Below are positions 1 through 8,541 of a stretch of DNA of 64,000 nt, one piece after another. Where the stretch lies: the NCBI RefSeq assembly GCF_030123365.1, contig NZ_CP126107.1, positions 2,341,501 to 2,405,500 on the forward strand, given 5' to 3'. Both the position numbers and the translations under genes were made by a program. The notes under the pieces were generated by a model, which was not told the DNA's origin, did no database searches, and saw nothing but the letters and a program-made list of their open reading frames with translations. Position 1 is the stretch's first letter; the number at the start of each line of letters is the position of its first letter. Origin of the DNA: Neobacillus sp. SuZ13. Lineage in GTDB: Bacteria > Bacillota > Bacilli > Bacillales > Cytobacillaceae.

Positions 1-1
1 A

Positions 2-1033
2 CAAGGTGGTCATGAGGACAAATTGATCGTATGGAAAAAAATAATCCTCGGGATTGCCATCTCGCTGCCAATCCTATTTGTTGTATTGAACTTACTGATA
101 TCAGCAGATTCACAGTTCGAACAATTGATTGGAGGTATTCCCCAATGGTTTCAAGTCATCAATGGGGAACGAATCTTTAGACTTATGGTTATTTTAATTT
201 GCACGTTTGCCTTCTTTGGTTTCATGCAGATTCTTTATACCAGACATATTAATATAATGAAACAGCCAACAAACAAAGAAGGATTTAATCTAGATGGGAT
301 TATCTCCATTACAGTTTTAGTGATTATTAATTTAGTGTATCTATTATTTACTCTCGTACAATTTCGGTATTTTTTTAGCGGGACGTTATCGGAAGACTTT
401 ACCTATGCAGAATATGCTCGAAAGGGGTTTTTTGAGCTATTGTTTGTAACACTCATCAATTTATCGATTACTGTAATCGTGTTAACGTTCGTTAAGCGCA
501 CAACAAGGTTTATGCAAAGAGCCACACAAATAATGTTAACCATCCTTGTCATCGCGAGCTCTGTTATGCTTACTTCTGCCTTCATGCGGTTAAGTATGTA
601 TGAAGATGCGTATGGATTTACGTTTACAAGAGTTCTTGTCCATTCGTTTATGATTTATCTTGTTATTATTTTTACGTATACTCTTGTGAAAATATGGGTG
701 ATGAAGTTATCATTATTTCATTTTTACTTTATTTCATCCTTAATCTATTACACAGCCATTACAGTAATTGACTTAGATAAAATTGTCGTGAATGAAAATA
801 TGAAACGTTACGAGTTGAGCGGGAAAATTGATGTTCACTACCTTAATAACCTGTCTTATACAGGGGTGTTAGGATTAATCGATCTCTTTGAAAAAGACCA
901 GAATATACCGGATTTAAAAACAGTTCTCTTAGAGCGAAAACAGGAAGTCCTTGCTGATGATCTCCCGTGGCAATCGTATAATCTAAAACGAGAGCAGCTA
1001 GAATCTGAACTAAGGAAGTTGGATATTGAATGA
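2..1033 (+). CDS. Multi-pass membrane protein, DUF4153/DUF4173-like, 5' end outside the window
   Basis: The reading frame is open to the left edge of the window, so this is the C-terminal part of a longer protein. A TTG at 23 exists, but no ribosome binding site precedes it, and the residues before it continue a charged loop. About seven hydrophobic segments are followed by a soluble, charged C-terminus of roughly 80 residues (KTVLLERKQEVL and onward). The arrangement of helices and C-terminal tail resembles DUF4173-type membrane proteins, whose biochemical role is not known. A hairpin terminator follows directly. The family call is from overall resemblance only. Confidence 0.6.
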   Translation, partial: QGGHEDKLIVWKKIILGIAISLPILFVVLNLLISADSQFEQLIGGIPQWFQVINGERIFRLMVILICTFAFFGFMQILYTRHINIMKQPTNKEGFNLDGIISITVLVIINLVYLLFTLVQFRYFFSGTLSEDFTYAEYARKGFFELLFVTLINLSITVIVLTFVKRTTRFMQRATQIMLTILVIASSVMLTSAFMRLSMYEDAYGFTFTRVLVHSFMIYLVIIFTYTLVKIWVMKLSLFHFYFISSLIYYTAITVIDLDKIVVNENMKRYELSGKIDVHYLNNLSYTGVLGLIDLFEKDQNIPDLKTVLLERKQEVLADDLPWQSYNLKREQLESELRKLDIE

Positions 1034-1038
1034 ATAGG

Positions 1039-1075
1039 AAGACGTTTCGGAGTGAGAGCCGAAGCGTCTTTTTTT
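1039..1075 (+). terminator. Rho-independent terminator
   Basis: A GACGtTTCGG/CCGAAGCGTC stem is followed by seven T residues, just after the stop at 1033. Confidence 0.9.
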
Positions 1076-1169
1076 ATGAAAATAAATTAGGAATATTGCA
1101 AAAATAATAATTAAATGGTAAAAGGAAAGGGACTGTCATTTTTTAGCAAAAATATTTGGGTGGGATAGA

Positions 1170-2045
1170 ATGAAACGGTTATTTCGAGGACTTATCAGAC
1201 TTGTATTAATAGTAGCAGGATTTCTTTTTATTTTTAATCTTCCCTCTTTATTAGGGATTGGAAAGGATCATATAGAAATTAACTTCGAAAGGTTTTGGGT
1301 AAATCTAACATCCGATTTTCAATTTTTATTTCAATCTAATCAAGATAAATACCTAGAGATGTTAAAAAAATTACATATTGTTGAGAGCTATCAGTATACA
1401 ATGACAATTCTATTAAGCAGTCTTTTATTTATCATTTTTCTAGCGATGATTACGGCTATATTGATTTTCCTCTCACCGGAAAAAGTAAAAAATAAATTGA
1501 AAAGCGGGCTTAATTTCTTCGAAGGTATTCCAGATTTGCTCATTATTTTTTTATTCCAGTTTTTTGTTATCACCCTATATAAATCAACAGGATTAAAGTT
1601 TTTACAATTGTATGGGTTATATGGTCATAAACCTTATTTTGTTCCAATTATGACCGTTTCTTTTCTACCTTTTTTCTTATTGCTACAATTCCTCATTAAG
1701 ATCATTGATGAAGAACAATACCAGCAATATGTTCTCTATGCGAAAGCAAAGGGAATGGACCGTATTCGGATATTACTTGTCCATATTATGAGAAACATTT
1801 TTCCACTTTTAATCTTGCAGTTAAGAACAATCGTATGGATATTACTTTCTAATATTTATTTGGTTGAAATTTTATTTAATATAAGTGGGTTTAATCAGCA
1901 ATTGTTTAAAATTATTTTTATGGATGGGGAATTTTCTGTCCTTGTTCTGTGTTTGCTAATGTTATCTTTTCCATTGGTGGTTATCGAAACTGCAGGATGG
2001 TTTATTTCTAAGTTAATCAAAGGGAAGGGGGCGGTTAGTATATGA
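1170..2045 (+). CDS. ABC transporter permease, Opp/Dpp B-like
   Basis: This is an integral membrane subunit of a peptide/nickel-type ABC importer. It has an N-terminal membrane segment at residues 8-28, an extracytoplasmic loop, then a BPD_transp_1 core of about five helices. The EAA-type cytoplasmic loop that contacts the ATPase is visible near residues 185-205 (YAKAKGMDRIRILLVHIMRN). At 291 residues it is a little shorter than typical OppB proteins. GGGTGGGA precedes the ATG. It overlaps the next permease gene by 4 bases (ATGA), indicating translational coupling. No ATPase or substrate-binding protein gene lies next to it, so the substrate cannot be inferred. Confidence 0.85.
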   Translation: MKRLFRGLIRLVLIVAGFLFIFNLPSLLGIGKDHIEINFERFWVNLTSDFQFLFQSNQDKYLEMLKKLHIVESYQYTMTILLSSLLFIIFLAMITAILIFLSPEKVKNKLKSGLNFFEGIPDLLIIFLFQFFVITLYKSTGLKFLQLYGLYGHKPYFVPIMTVSFLPFFLLLQFLIKIIDEEQYQQYVLYAKAKGMDRIRILLVHIMRNIFPLLILQLRTIVWILLSNIYLVEILFNISGFNQQLFKIIFMDGEFSVLVLCLLMLSFPLVVIETAGWFISKLIKGKGAVSI

Positions 2046-3031
2046 GAAAATACAAAAAGACGATAATTGGTTCAACATTCCTGCTTCTTCTATTGATCAT
2101 GAGTCTTTTATATCCTTATTATGGGCCAAAGGATTTTAATCATCAGGTGCTGGTTAAAAATGAACAGGGTGATATCTTCGGCAGGGCGCCATTTCCACCT
2201 TCTGGACAGCATTTATTAGGAACGAACCGAAATGGTGAGGACATGCACTGGCTATTACTCTATGGTGCAAAATTTACCTTGATTTCAGCCTTTGGAGTTG
2301 CTTTATTAAGAGTTTTTCTCGGGGGCATTTTTGGGATCTTTCTTTCCATGTGGGCTCCATTCTTAAAAGGTTATGTGAAAGACTTTTTTCTAACTTTTCG
2401 TTACATCCCATCGATTCTCATTGCGATCCTCTTGATGATTCCGATTGTGGGCGATTTTAATGATGTTGCAGTTTCTTCTATCGTTACCTATCAAATTATT
2501 ATTCTTGTATTTATTGGATTTCCATCGGTCACTATTTTCGCCTCAGATGTAACCGATCAATTATTACAAACTTCATTTGTACAAAGCTCAAAGTTGATGG
2601 GGGCTGGTAAATTACATATTGTCAGAAAGCAGTTGATGCCGTATATCCGTTCTTATGGAATTCTATTTTCAGTCCAGCAATTTATAAGTACCCTCCACAT
2701 TACAATGCAGCTCGGTCTGTTTGGAATGTTTCTTGGTGGAAGAAATAGGGCAGGTGTCATGGGGTATGAGGAACCACCTAAGCCAGCAACCATAACAAAT
2801 GAATGGGCAGGTTTAATCGGCCAAAATTTTAGTGAATTTGTACGTGCGCCATGGGCCATCTTAACTCCAGTGTTCGGATTTTTTATAGTGATCGTCATCG
2901 TAAATATGATGAAGAATGAACTAGAAGGTAATTTAAATGGTGTAAAGGTGGTTAAAGAGAAAAAGAAAAAAGATCTAAGTCCAAAAGTTGCCGCTTATTC
3001 TGCTGATCAATTTGAGTTTGTTCAAAAATAG
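2042..3031 (+). CDS. ABC transporter permease, Opp/Dpp C-like
   Basis: This is the second permease of the pair, 329 residues, with an N-terminal membrane anchor at about residues 7-25. An OppC-type periplasmic segment (APFPPSGQHLLGTNRNGED) leads into the membrane domain; the LGTN.NGEDMHW motif is characteristic of OppC/DppC proteins. The coupling loop lies near residues 180-200 (SKLMGAGKLHIVRKQLMP). The C-terminal 40 residues are lysine-rich and cytoplasmic. The start overlaps the previous stop, so the two subunits are made from one transcript. The transporter needs an ATPase and a receptor encoded elsewhere; the substrate is unknown. Confidence 0.85.
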   Translation: MRKYKKTIIGSTFLLLLLIMSLLYPYYGPKDFNHQVLVKNEQGDIFGRAPFPPSGQHLLGTNRNGEDMHWLLLYGAKFTLISAFGVALLRVFLGGIFGIFLSMWAPFLKGYVKDFFLTFRYIPSILIAILLMIPIVGDFNDVAVSSIVTYQIIILVFIGFPSVTIFASDVTDQLLQTSFVQSSKLMGAGKLHIVRKQLMPYIRSYGILFSVQQFISTLHITMQLGLFGMFLGGRNRAGVMGYEEPPKPATITNEWAGLIGQNFSEFVRAPWAILTPVFGFFIVIVIVNMMKNELEGNLNGVKVVKEKKKKDLSPKVAAYSADQFEFVQK

Positions 3032-3097
3032 CCGATTCGTAAAAATCAAGGATCATGGGATAAGATCTGGATGTTAGTTAATAGATTTTTCGATGGA

Positions 3098-3122
3098 AAC
3101 CGGGCGGATGCTCGGTTTTTGT
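3098..3122 (+). terminator. Terminator after the permease pair
   Basis: AACCG and CGGTT arms with a 10-base loop lead into a T-run. The stem is short but positioned correctly after the stop at 3031. Confidence 0.6.
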
Positions 3123-3161
3123 AGTATAATAAGAAGTACAAGTTTTTGAACTTAGATTACT

Positions 3162-3312
3162 GTCTAGCTCCAGCGCCCTAGCGGCTAGTGTCCTTCGCTC
3201 TCCCCCTACGATAAGTCAACATCGAATCGCCTCCGGCTCTTCGTGTTTCCTTTATCTCAGTTGGAGCGCTCCAGGCCATACGCCGCTGACCAGGGCGCTT
3301 ACGCTTTTCTTA
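3162..3312. repeat. Dispersed GC-rich repeat, copy 1
   Basis: A roughly 150-bp sequence recurs, about 90% identical by eye and in the same orientation, at 61967-62120. Its ends are imperfect inverted repeats (AGCGCCCTAGCGGC and GCCGCTGACCAGGGCGCT). It contains no gene. It fills most of the 3032-3349 gap and lies just downstream of the minus-strand gene ending at 3350. Its GC content is well above its neighbours. Confidence 0.9.
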
Positions 3313-3349
3313 TAAAAAAAGCAGGACCTAATGATCCCGCTTTCTTAAA

Positions 3350-4144
3350 TCAGTCACCATTAAACATATCGAAAATGCCCCGTGCAATACTGCCTTCATC
3401 TTTTGCACCGCCGCGTGAAGGGGCTGCCGCAAATACTCGGCTTGCCAAACGGCTGAATGGTAAGGATTGAATCCATACCGAACCTGGACCTCTTAGTGTA
3501 GCAAAAAACAGACCTTCACCACCAAACAACGCTGTTTTAACGCCTTTTACAAATTCAATATCATAATTAACGCTGCTGGTCATCGCCACTAAACAACCAG
3601 TATCTACTCTCAATGACTGGCCAGGCAAAAGGTCTTTTTTAATAATTGTTCCTCCCGCATGGACAAAAGCGAGCCCGTCGCCTTCTAACTTTTGCATGAT
3701 AAACCCTTCACCGCCAAAGAAGCCGGCCCCGATTTTACGTTGGAACTCAATCCCAACTTGAACGCCTTTAGCTGCAGCAAGGAAGGCATCTTTTTGGCAG
3801 ATAATTTTCCCGCCCAGTTGGCTTAAGTCCATTGGAATAATCTTTCCAGGGTACGGAGAGGCAAACGAAACATGCTTTTTGCCCATGCCATTATTGGTGA
3901 AGGTTGTCATAAACAAGCTTTCACCTGTAAGAACGCGTTTTCCGGCACTAAACAATTTCCCCATTAGCCCACTTCCACCGCCAGAGGCACTGCCATCACC
4001 AAAAATAGTCTCCATATGTATGTCATCATCCATCATCATAAAGCTGCCTGCTTCAGCAACAACTGTCTCTTGCGGATCCAGCTCAACCTCAACAAACTGC
4101 ATATCATCACCATAGATTTTAAAATCAATTTCGTGGTTATTCAT
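3350..4144 (-). CDS. TIGR00266/AIM24 family protein
   Basis: This 264-residue soluble protein has the features of the TIGR00266 family: an early [15 protein letters not shown] motif (residues 29-43) and repeated glycine-rich beta strands such as [13 protein letters not shown] and [14 protein letters not shown]. It is predicted to form a beta barrel/sandwich. The family is widespread in bacteria and related to mitochondrial AIM24, but its molecular function is unknown. The ATG is preceded by GGAGGG at good spacing. The length is typical for the family. Upstream lies a candidate small RNA or leader with its own terminator. Confidence 0.85.
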   Translation of the reverse strand: MNNHEIDFKIYGDDMQFVEVELDPQETVVAEAGSFMMMDDDIHMETIFGDGSASGGGSGLMGKLFSAGKRVLTGESLFMTTFTNNGMGKKHVSFASPYPGKIIPMDLSQLGGKIICQKDAFLAAAKGVQVGIEFQRKIGAGFFGGEGFIMQKLEGDGLAFVHAGGTIIKKDLLPGQSLRVDTGCLVAMTSSVNYDIEFVKGVKTALFGGEGLFFATLRGPGSVWIQSLPFSRLASRVFAAAPSRGGAKDEGSIARGIFDMFNGD

Positions 4145-4223
4145 CCTTTTCCCTCCACTTTTCTTAATGGCAAATCTAATTATATTATAAGAAATTTAGG
4201 AAAAAAGTGCTAATTTTAACCAA

Positions 4224-4338
4224 TAAAAAAGGACGCCTGTTTACACAGACGTCCTTCGCGTATTGAGGCGAAAAACCACACTCCACATAGTGCGTTCCAA
4301 AAGGAATGTTTCTCGACTTACACAACTCAGCTCATCGC
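4224..4338 (-). ncRNA. Candidate small RNA (about 115 nt) or terminator-controlled leader
   Basis: On the minus strand a promoter (TTGTTT, 17 bp, TACAAT) is followed by a structured stretch that ends in a strong hairpin terminator (stem near 4229-4255, then T-run). In between, CGAGAAAC pairs with GTTTTTCG to enclose two small hairpins (ATTCC/GGAAC and CACT/AGTG). No open reading frame with a ribosome binding site fits inside. I do not recognise the family. It could instead be the 5' leader of the TIGR00266 gene that starts 80 bases further on. The plus strand has no matching T-run, so the orientation is well supported. Confidence 0.6.
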
Positions 4339-4344
4339 TTAGCT

Positions 4345-4373
4345 ATTGTACCATGGCAACGTCAATCAAACAA
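4345..4373 (-). promoter_or_regulatory. Sigma-A-type promoter of the candidate small RNA
   Basis: Read on the minus strand: TTGTTT (4368-4373), 17-bp spacer, TACAAT (4345-4350). Predicted start of transcription is near 4338. Confidence 0.65.
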
Positions 4374-4409
4374 GTAGTTTCTTAAAAAATATATTTTTAA
4401 ACAAAATAC

Positions 4410-4453
4410 TTGAAATGGGAAATGAATTACAATATATTCAAATAATCAGATAT
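4410..4453 (+). promoter_or_regulatory. Promoter and likely ArsR operator of the SulP operon
   Basis: TTGAAA (4410-4415), a 17-bp spacer and TATATT (4433-4438) form a promoter. An imperfect dyad, ATATTCAA-N4-TCAGATAT (4434-4453), overlaps the -10 and start point, the usual place for an ArsR/SmtB repressor. That the downstream ArsR binds here is inference. Confidence 0.55.
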
Positions 4454-4482
4454 ACAAAAATAATAAGATAAGAAGGGTTAAT

Positions 4483-6231
4483 ATGTTAATTGATAAAAGA
4501 TTCCATAATTATTCCTTAAGGAGTGTGCCAAAAGATCTCCTGTCGGGATTGATTGTCGGGGTAATCGCGATTCCATTGGGGATGGCGTTTGCTATCGCTT
4601 CAGGTGTGAAACCAGAGTATGGAATCTATACGACTATTGTTGCAGGGATTCTTATCTCCTTATGCGGCGGATCGAAATATCAAATAGGCGGCCCTACTGG
4701 AGCGTTTATTCCAATTTTATTTGGAATTGTAATGACATACGGATATGAAAACCTTCTCATCGCCGGGTTTCTTGCGGGGTTTATTCTCTTGTTAATGGGC
4801 CTTTTTAAACTTGGCTCCTTAATAAAGTATATTCCTAGACCTGTAACGATTGGATTCACCACGGGAATAGCCGTGACGATATTTACTGGTCAAGTTGCTA
4901 GTTTCCTAGGTTTGGAGGGCATAAAGAAACATGAGGAATTTATTAGAAATGTCCAAGAAATTTTTGTTCATTTAGGTACTATTAATATGTTTAGTATTTT
5001 AACGGCTGCAATTTGTTTAGGGACGGTCATCCTAACACCAAAAATAGCACCAAGAATTCCTGGTCCACTGATTGGCTTAGTAGTTTCCTCCGTCATTGCA
5101 ACATTGTTCTACCCAACCCAAATTACGACGATTGGAACTGCCTATGGACAAATTCCAAGTACTTTACCTGAACTTCATATACCGAATCTGAGTATCGATA
5201 TGATTGTTAAAATGCTAAAGCCAGCCTTTATTATTGCCATGATGGGTGGGATTGAATCATTGTTATCAGCTGTTGTGGCAGATGGAATGACGAATAGCAG
5301 GCACAACAGCAATAAAGAGTTAATCGGACAAGGAATTGCCAATATGATTACCCCTTTATTTGGCGGGATTCCAGCAACAGGGGCTATTGCACGAACGGCT
5401 ACTAATATTAAAAATGGAGCAATTTCACCATTTTCTGGAATCATCCATGGGGTTGTTGTCTTGTTAGTCTTACTGTTTTTTGCACCGTATGCATCGTATA
5501 TACCGTTAGCGAGTATGGCGCCAATCTTGATGGTCGTAGCATGGAATATGAGTGAAAGAAAAGTTTTCTCCCATATTTTTAAAACAAAATCGACGGATTC
5601 ACTAGTATTAATGGTTACGTTTTTATTAACCGTTTTTGTGAATTTAACCATGGCAGTAGAGGTAGGCTTAGTTATGTCTGCCATCCTTTTTGCCAAACGA
5701 ATGAGCGACGTTATGGTTACGGCGAAAGCATTGCCAAACCGAAAACATAAGCATGAAAAAGTCGAATCAGGTATTGTCTCTGATACAAATGATTGCCCGC
5801 AAATTAGTATTTTTAATGTAGAGGGGCCATTATTTTTCGGGGCAGCGGAAACTTTTGAAAAAACCATTATGAGCACCATCAATTATCGGCCCAAAATTCT
5901 ATTGTTGCGCATGAGTAAGGTTCCATTAATGGATACAACAGGTGAAGCGACTTTATCCAGTATTGTTCGCCATTTTTCAAAAAGTGGTATAATCATGATA
6001 TCGGGCTTAAATCCGCAGCCGGAAAGTGTTTTGAAAAAGACAGGACTCTATCAAATCATCGGCGAGGAACATTTCTTTGAACATACTGGAGAAGCCATCC
6101 AATATGCCATTGAGCATATTTACAAAAACAAATGTCTCGGCTGTAAGCATTTCGCCTTTAGGGAATGTAAAAAACTTTCAGCGACTGAGGCTATAGAGGG
6201 AAGCAGGACCAAGCTTACTGCTACTTTCTAA
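4483..6231 (+). CDS. SulP family anion transporter with STAS domain
   Basis: This 582-residue membrane protein matches the SLC26/SulP family: about 12-14 membrane segments in residues 1-400, with family-like stretches PLGMAFAIASGV and GGIPATGAIARTATN, followed by a cytoplasmic STAS domain (about residues 440-550). Family members move sulfate, bicarbonate or other anions; the substrate here is not determined. After the STAS domain there is a short tail with CLGCKHFAFREC, an unusual cysteine cluster that might sense metal or redox state (inference). AGAAGGG precedes the ATG. The arsR gene follows 21 bases after the stop and probably controls it. Confidence 0.9.
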   Translation: MLIDKRFHNYSLRSVPKDLLSGLIVGVIAIPLGMAFAIASGVKPEYGIYTTIVAGILISLCGGSKYQIGGPTGAFIPILFGIVMTYGYENLLIAGFLAGFILLLMGLFKLGSLIKYIPRPVTIGFTTGIAVTIFTGQVASFLGLEGIKKHEEFIRNVQEIFVHLGTINMFSILTAAICLGTVILTPKIAPRIPGPLIGLVVSSVIATLFYPTQITTIGTAYGQIPSTLPELHIPNLSIDMIVKMLKPAFIIAMMGGIESLLSAVVADGMTNSRHNSNKELIGQGIANMITPLFGGIPATGAIARTATNIKNGAISPFSGIIHGVVVLLVLLFFAPYASYIPLASMAPILMVVAWNMSERKVFSHIFKTKSTDSLVLMVTFLLTVFVNLTMAVEVGLVMSAILFAKRMSDVMVTAKALPNRKHKHEKVESGIVSDTNDCPQISIFNVEGPLFFGAAETFEKTIMSTINYRPKILLLRMSKVPLMDTTGEATLSSIVRHFSKSGIIMISGLNPQPESVLKKTGLYQIIGEEHFFEHTGEAIQYAIEHIYKNKCLGCKHFAFRECKKLSATEAIEGSRTKLTATF

Positions 6232-6252
6232 AATAGCATGGGAGTGGACAAA

Positions 6253-6606
6253 TTGAATCTTGAAATGCAGCAATTTAAAGCGGAATTTTTCAAAGCGCTA
6301 GCACATCCATTGAGAATCCGCATTTTAGAGCTATTAGCCGAAGGGGATAAGAATGTCAATGAAATTCAAACCCTTGTAGGTAGTGAAGGGTCGGCTGTTT
6401 CACAGCAACTAACCATTCTAAGAGCCAAGAATATTGTCACTGGAACGAAGGAAGGCAACAAGGTCATCTACACATTAAAAGACCCAATGATCATCGAATT
6501 ACTCGCCGTTGCTAGGCAAATTTTTAACAATCATCTTGTTGACACAATCACGATACTAGACAAATTTAAAGAAGATGAAGAAGAACCAGTGATGCCGAAG
6601 AACTAA
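6253..6606 (+). CDS. ArsR family transcriptional regulator without cysteines
   Basis: This 117-residue winged-helix protein has the ArsR pattern: KALAHPLRIRILELL (helix after the N-terminus), recognition helix around SAVSQQLTILRAKNIV, then the wing TKEGNKVIYTL. I chose TTG at 6253 because GGGAGTGG lies five bases upstream; the in-frame ATG at 6238 has no ribosome binding site. The protein contains no cysteine, so it cannot use the thiol metal- or sulfide-sensing sites of ArsR, CadC or SqrR. It sits immediately after the SulP gene in one operon and likely represses it. Confidence 0.85.
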   Translation: MNLEMQQFKAEFFKALAHPLRIRILELLAEGDKNVNEIQTLVGSEGSAVSQQLTILRAKNIVTGTKEGNKVIYTLKDPMIIELLAVARQIFNNHLVDTITILDKFKEDEEEPVMPKN

Positions 6607-6622
6607 ATTCTTCGGTTTTTTT
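6595..6622 (+). terminator. Terminator after arsR
   Basis: CCGAAGAA/TTCTTCGG stem overlapping the end of arsR, followed by a T-run. Confidence 0.9.
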
Positions 6623-6819
6623 CTTTTTTGACAAAATTAATCGACATAAACACAAAATAACAATATAAAAAAATAGCAAACTAATCGTTCGTTTTTTCTT
6701 GAAAACACTTTCATTTCCTCAAAAATGCTGCCTGAAATCGATGTCGAATTTACTCGAATTTCATTTGAAAACAGCGGCGAAATGTAGAAATCTGTAGGTT
6801 TATATTACTTTGTCCTTTG

Positions 6820-6849
6820 TTGACATATAGGTTACTAGAATGCTAAAAT
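6820..6849 (+). promoter_or_regulatory. Promoter of the cold shock gene
   Basis: TTGACA (6820-6825), 18-bp spacer and TAAAAT (6844-6849). This gives a 5' leader of about 150 nt before the ATG at 7005, as is usual for csp mRNAs. Between 6623 and 6819 I see nothing else that is supported. Confidence 0.75.
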
Positions 6850-7004
6850 TTAGTCAGCCGTTGCACGAGATTAGATTTATGTTACAAAGCTTGTTCAAAG
6901 TTTTAACCGATGTTTGGATGAGAAAATGAAGTAAAACTATCACGTTGTAATTTGGTGAATTTACACATGGCTTACGTGATAAGCCAATAGGAGGATTTTT
7001 TTTC

Positions 7005-7205
7005 ATGAAAAACGGTAAAGTAAAATGGTTCAACTCAGAAAAAGGTTTTGGATTCATCGAAGCTGAAGACGGTAACGACGTATTCGTTCATTACTCTGCT
7101 ATCCAAACAGAAGGTTTCAAAACTTTAGAAGAAGGTCAAGAAGTATCTTTCGAAGTTGTTGAAGGTGCTCGTGGACCACAAGCTGCTAACGTAACTAAAA
7201 AATAA
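7005..7205 (+). CDS. Cold shock protein, CspA/CspB family
   Basis: This is a 66-residue single cold-shock domain, an RNA/ssDNA-binding OB fold that melts RNA structure and acts as an RNA chaperone. RNP1 (KGFGFIEAE, residues 13-21) and RNP2 (DVFVHYSAI) are intact. A strong AGGAGG lies upstream of the ATG. The long untranslated leader fits post-transcriptional cold induction. Several csp paralogues usually occur in Bacillaceae, so I do not assign a letter. Confidence 0.95.
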   Translation: MKNGKVKWFNSEKGFGFIEAEDGNDVFVHYSAIQTEGFKTLEEGQEVSFEVVEGARGPQAANVTKK

Positions 7206-7220
7206 TTTGTTTTCTACTAT

Positions 7221-7252
7221 AACAGCCCGGACTAAGCTCCGGGCTGTTTTTT
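7221..7252 (+). terminator. Terminator after csp
   Basis: AACAGCCCGGA/TCCGGGCTGTT stem followed by T residues. Confidence 0.95.
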
Positions 7253-7395
7253 GTATTTACTATTTTATAAATTGAGGCTAGTATAAAATACCCAATATTC
7301 CAGTAATCTGCTTGCATTTCCAACCTCATTTCCATTTGTATTTTGCTATAATAGTAGTATCGGAAAGATGCAGAATTATAAATTGGGGTGAGCAG

Positions 7396-8541
7396 ATGAA
7401 ATTTATCCATACAGCTGATTGGCATTTAGGCAAACTAGTTCATGGAGTCTATATGACAGAGAATCAGCGTGAAGTACTTGAGCAATTTGTGGCCATCGTT
7501 GCGGAAGAAAAGCCGGATGCTGTTGTTATTGCAGGAGATTTATATGATCGCTCGGTACCACCAACTGATGCCGTGGAATTACTCGATGAAATTCTTTTTA
7601 AAATTAATGTAGAATTAAAAACGCCGGTTGTGGCGATTGCTGGGAACCATGATAGTGCAGAAAGACTTTCATTCGGAAGTTCCTGGTATAAACACAGCCA
7701 ATTTTATTTATCGGGAAAATTAACAAACAGCTTTACTCCTGTGCGAGTTAATGGTGTTAATTTTTATTTAGTACCTTATGCTGAGCCTGGAGTAGTCCGT
7801 CAACTACTCGAGGATGATTCTATTCATTCCCATCAAGAAGCAATGAAAGCACTGATCGGAAAAATGGAGGAAAATCTTAATCCGAATGAGCCTAATGTTT
7901 TGGTTGGACATGCCTTTGTCTTAGGAGGTCAAACGTCTGATTCTGAACGAATCTTGTCTGTAGGTGGTTCTGGATGTGTGGGAGCTGAATTGTTCGAACC
8001 CTTTTCTTATACTGCATTAGGCCACTTACACAGTCCGGATGCCATTAACCATAACAAAGTGAAATATTCGGGTTCCCTTTTAAAATATTCTTTTTCGGAA
8101 GCCAAACAGAAAAAGTCGATTTCGATTATTGAGATGGATGATAAAGGTAACTTTACACATCGTTACCGCTCGCTTTCACCAAAACATGATATGCGGGAAA
8201 TAGAAGGGCATCTGGAAGAATTACTTGATCCATATTTTTATGAAAAAGAAGCGATCCATGATTATTTAAAAATCACTCTTCTTGATGAAGGTGCTTTACT
8301 TGATCCTATAAATAAATTACGTCAAGTGTACCCCAACGTCCTCCATCTTGAACGAAAATTAGATCTAACCGATTTAAAGAAAAAACAATCATTCACGTCG
8401 ATTCGAAGTGATAAAAAATCCGAGATTGAGTTGTTTGAACAATTTTATACAGAAATGACAACCTCCGAATTTTCGCTTGATAAAAAAGCGGCAATGATAG
8501 AAGTCATTGAAAAAGTGCTAAAGGAGGAGGGATTGAAATGA
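7396..8541 (+). CDS. sbcD: Exonuclease SbcD, nuclease subunit of SbcCD
   Basis: This 381-residue protein is the Mre11-like metallophosphoesterase of the SbcCD complex, which cuts DNA hairpins and blocked double-strand ends. Phosphoesterase motifs are visible in order: TADWHLGK (residues 6-13), AGDLYDR, AGNHDSAERLS, GHAFVLGG and ALGHLH. I chose ATG 7396, preceded by GGGGTGAG; the frame extends upstream to 7312 but that part lacks a binding site and resembles no SbcD N-terminus. It overlaps sbcC by 4 bases, so the two subunits are co-translated. Confidence 0.96.
   Translation: MKFIHTADWHLGKLVHGVYMTENQREVLEQFVAIVAEEKPDAVVIAGDLYDRSVPPTDAVELLDEILFKINVELKTPVVAIAGNHDSAERLSFGSSWYKHSQFYLSGKLTNSFTPVRVNGVNFYLVPYAEPGVVRQLLEDDSIHSHQEAMKALIGKMEENLNPNEPNVLVGHAFVLGGQTSDSERILSVGGSGCVGAELFEPFSYTALGHLHSPDAINHNKVKYSGSLLKYSFSEAKQKKSISIIEMDDKGNFTHRYRSLSPKHDMREIEGHLEELLDPYFYEKEAIHDYLKITLLDEGALLDPINKLRQVYPNVLHLERKLDLTDLKKKQSFTSIRSDKKSEIELFEQFYTEMTTSEFSLDKKAAMIEVIEKVLKEEGLK

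Noticed and set aside
5175..5882. A 235-codon frame antisense to the SulP gene
   Set aside because: It lies wholly opposite a well-supported gene, has no binding site and no recognisable domain.
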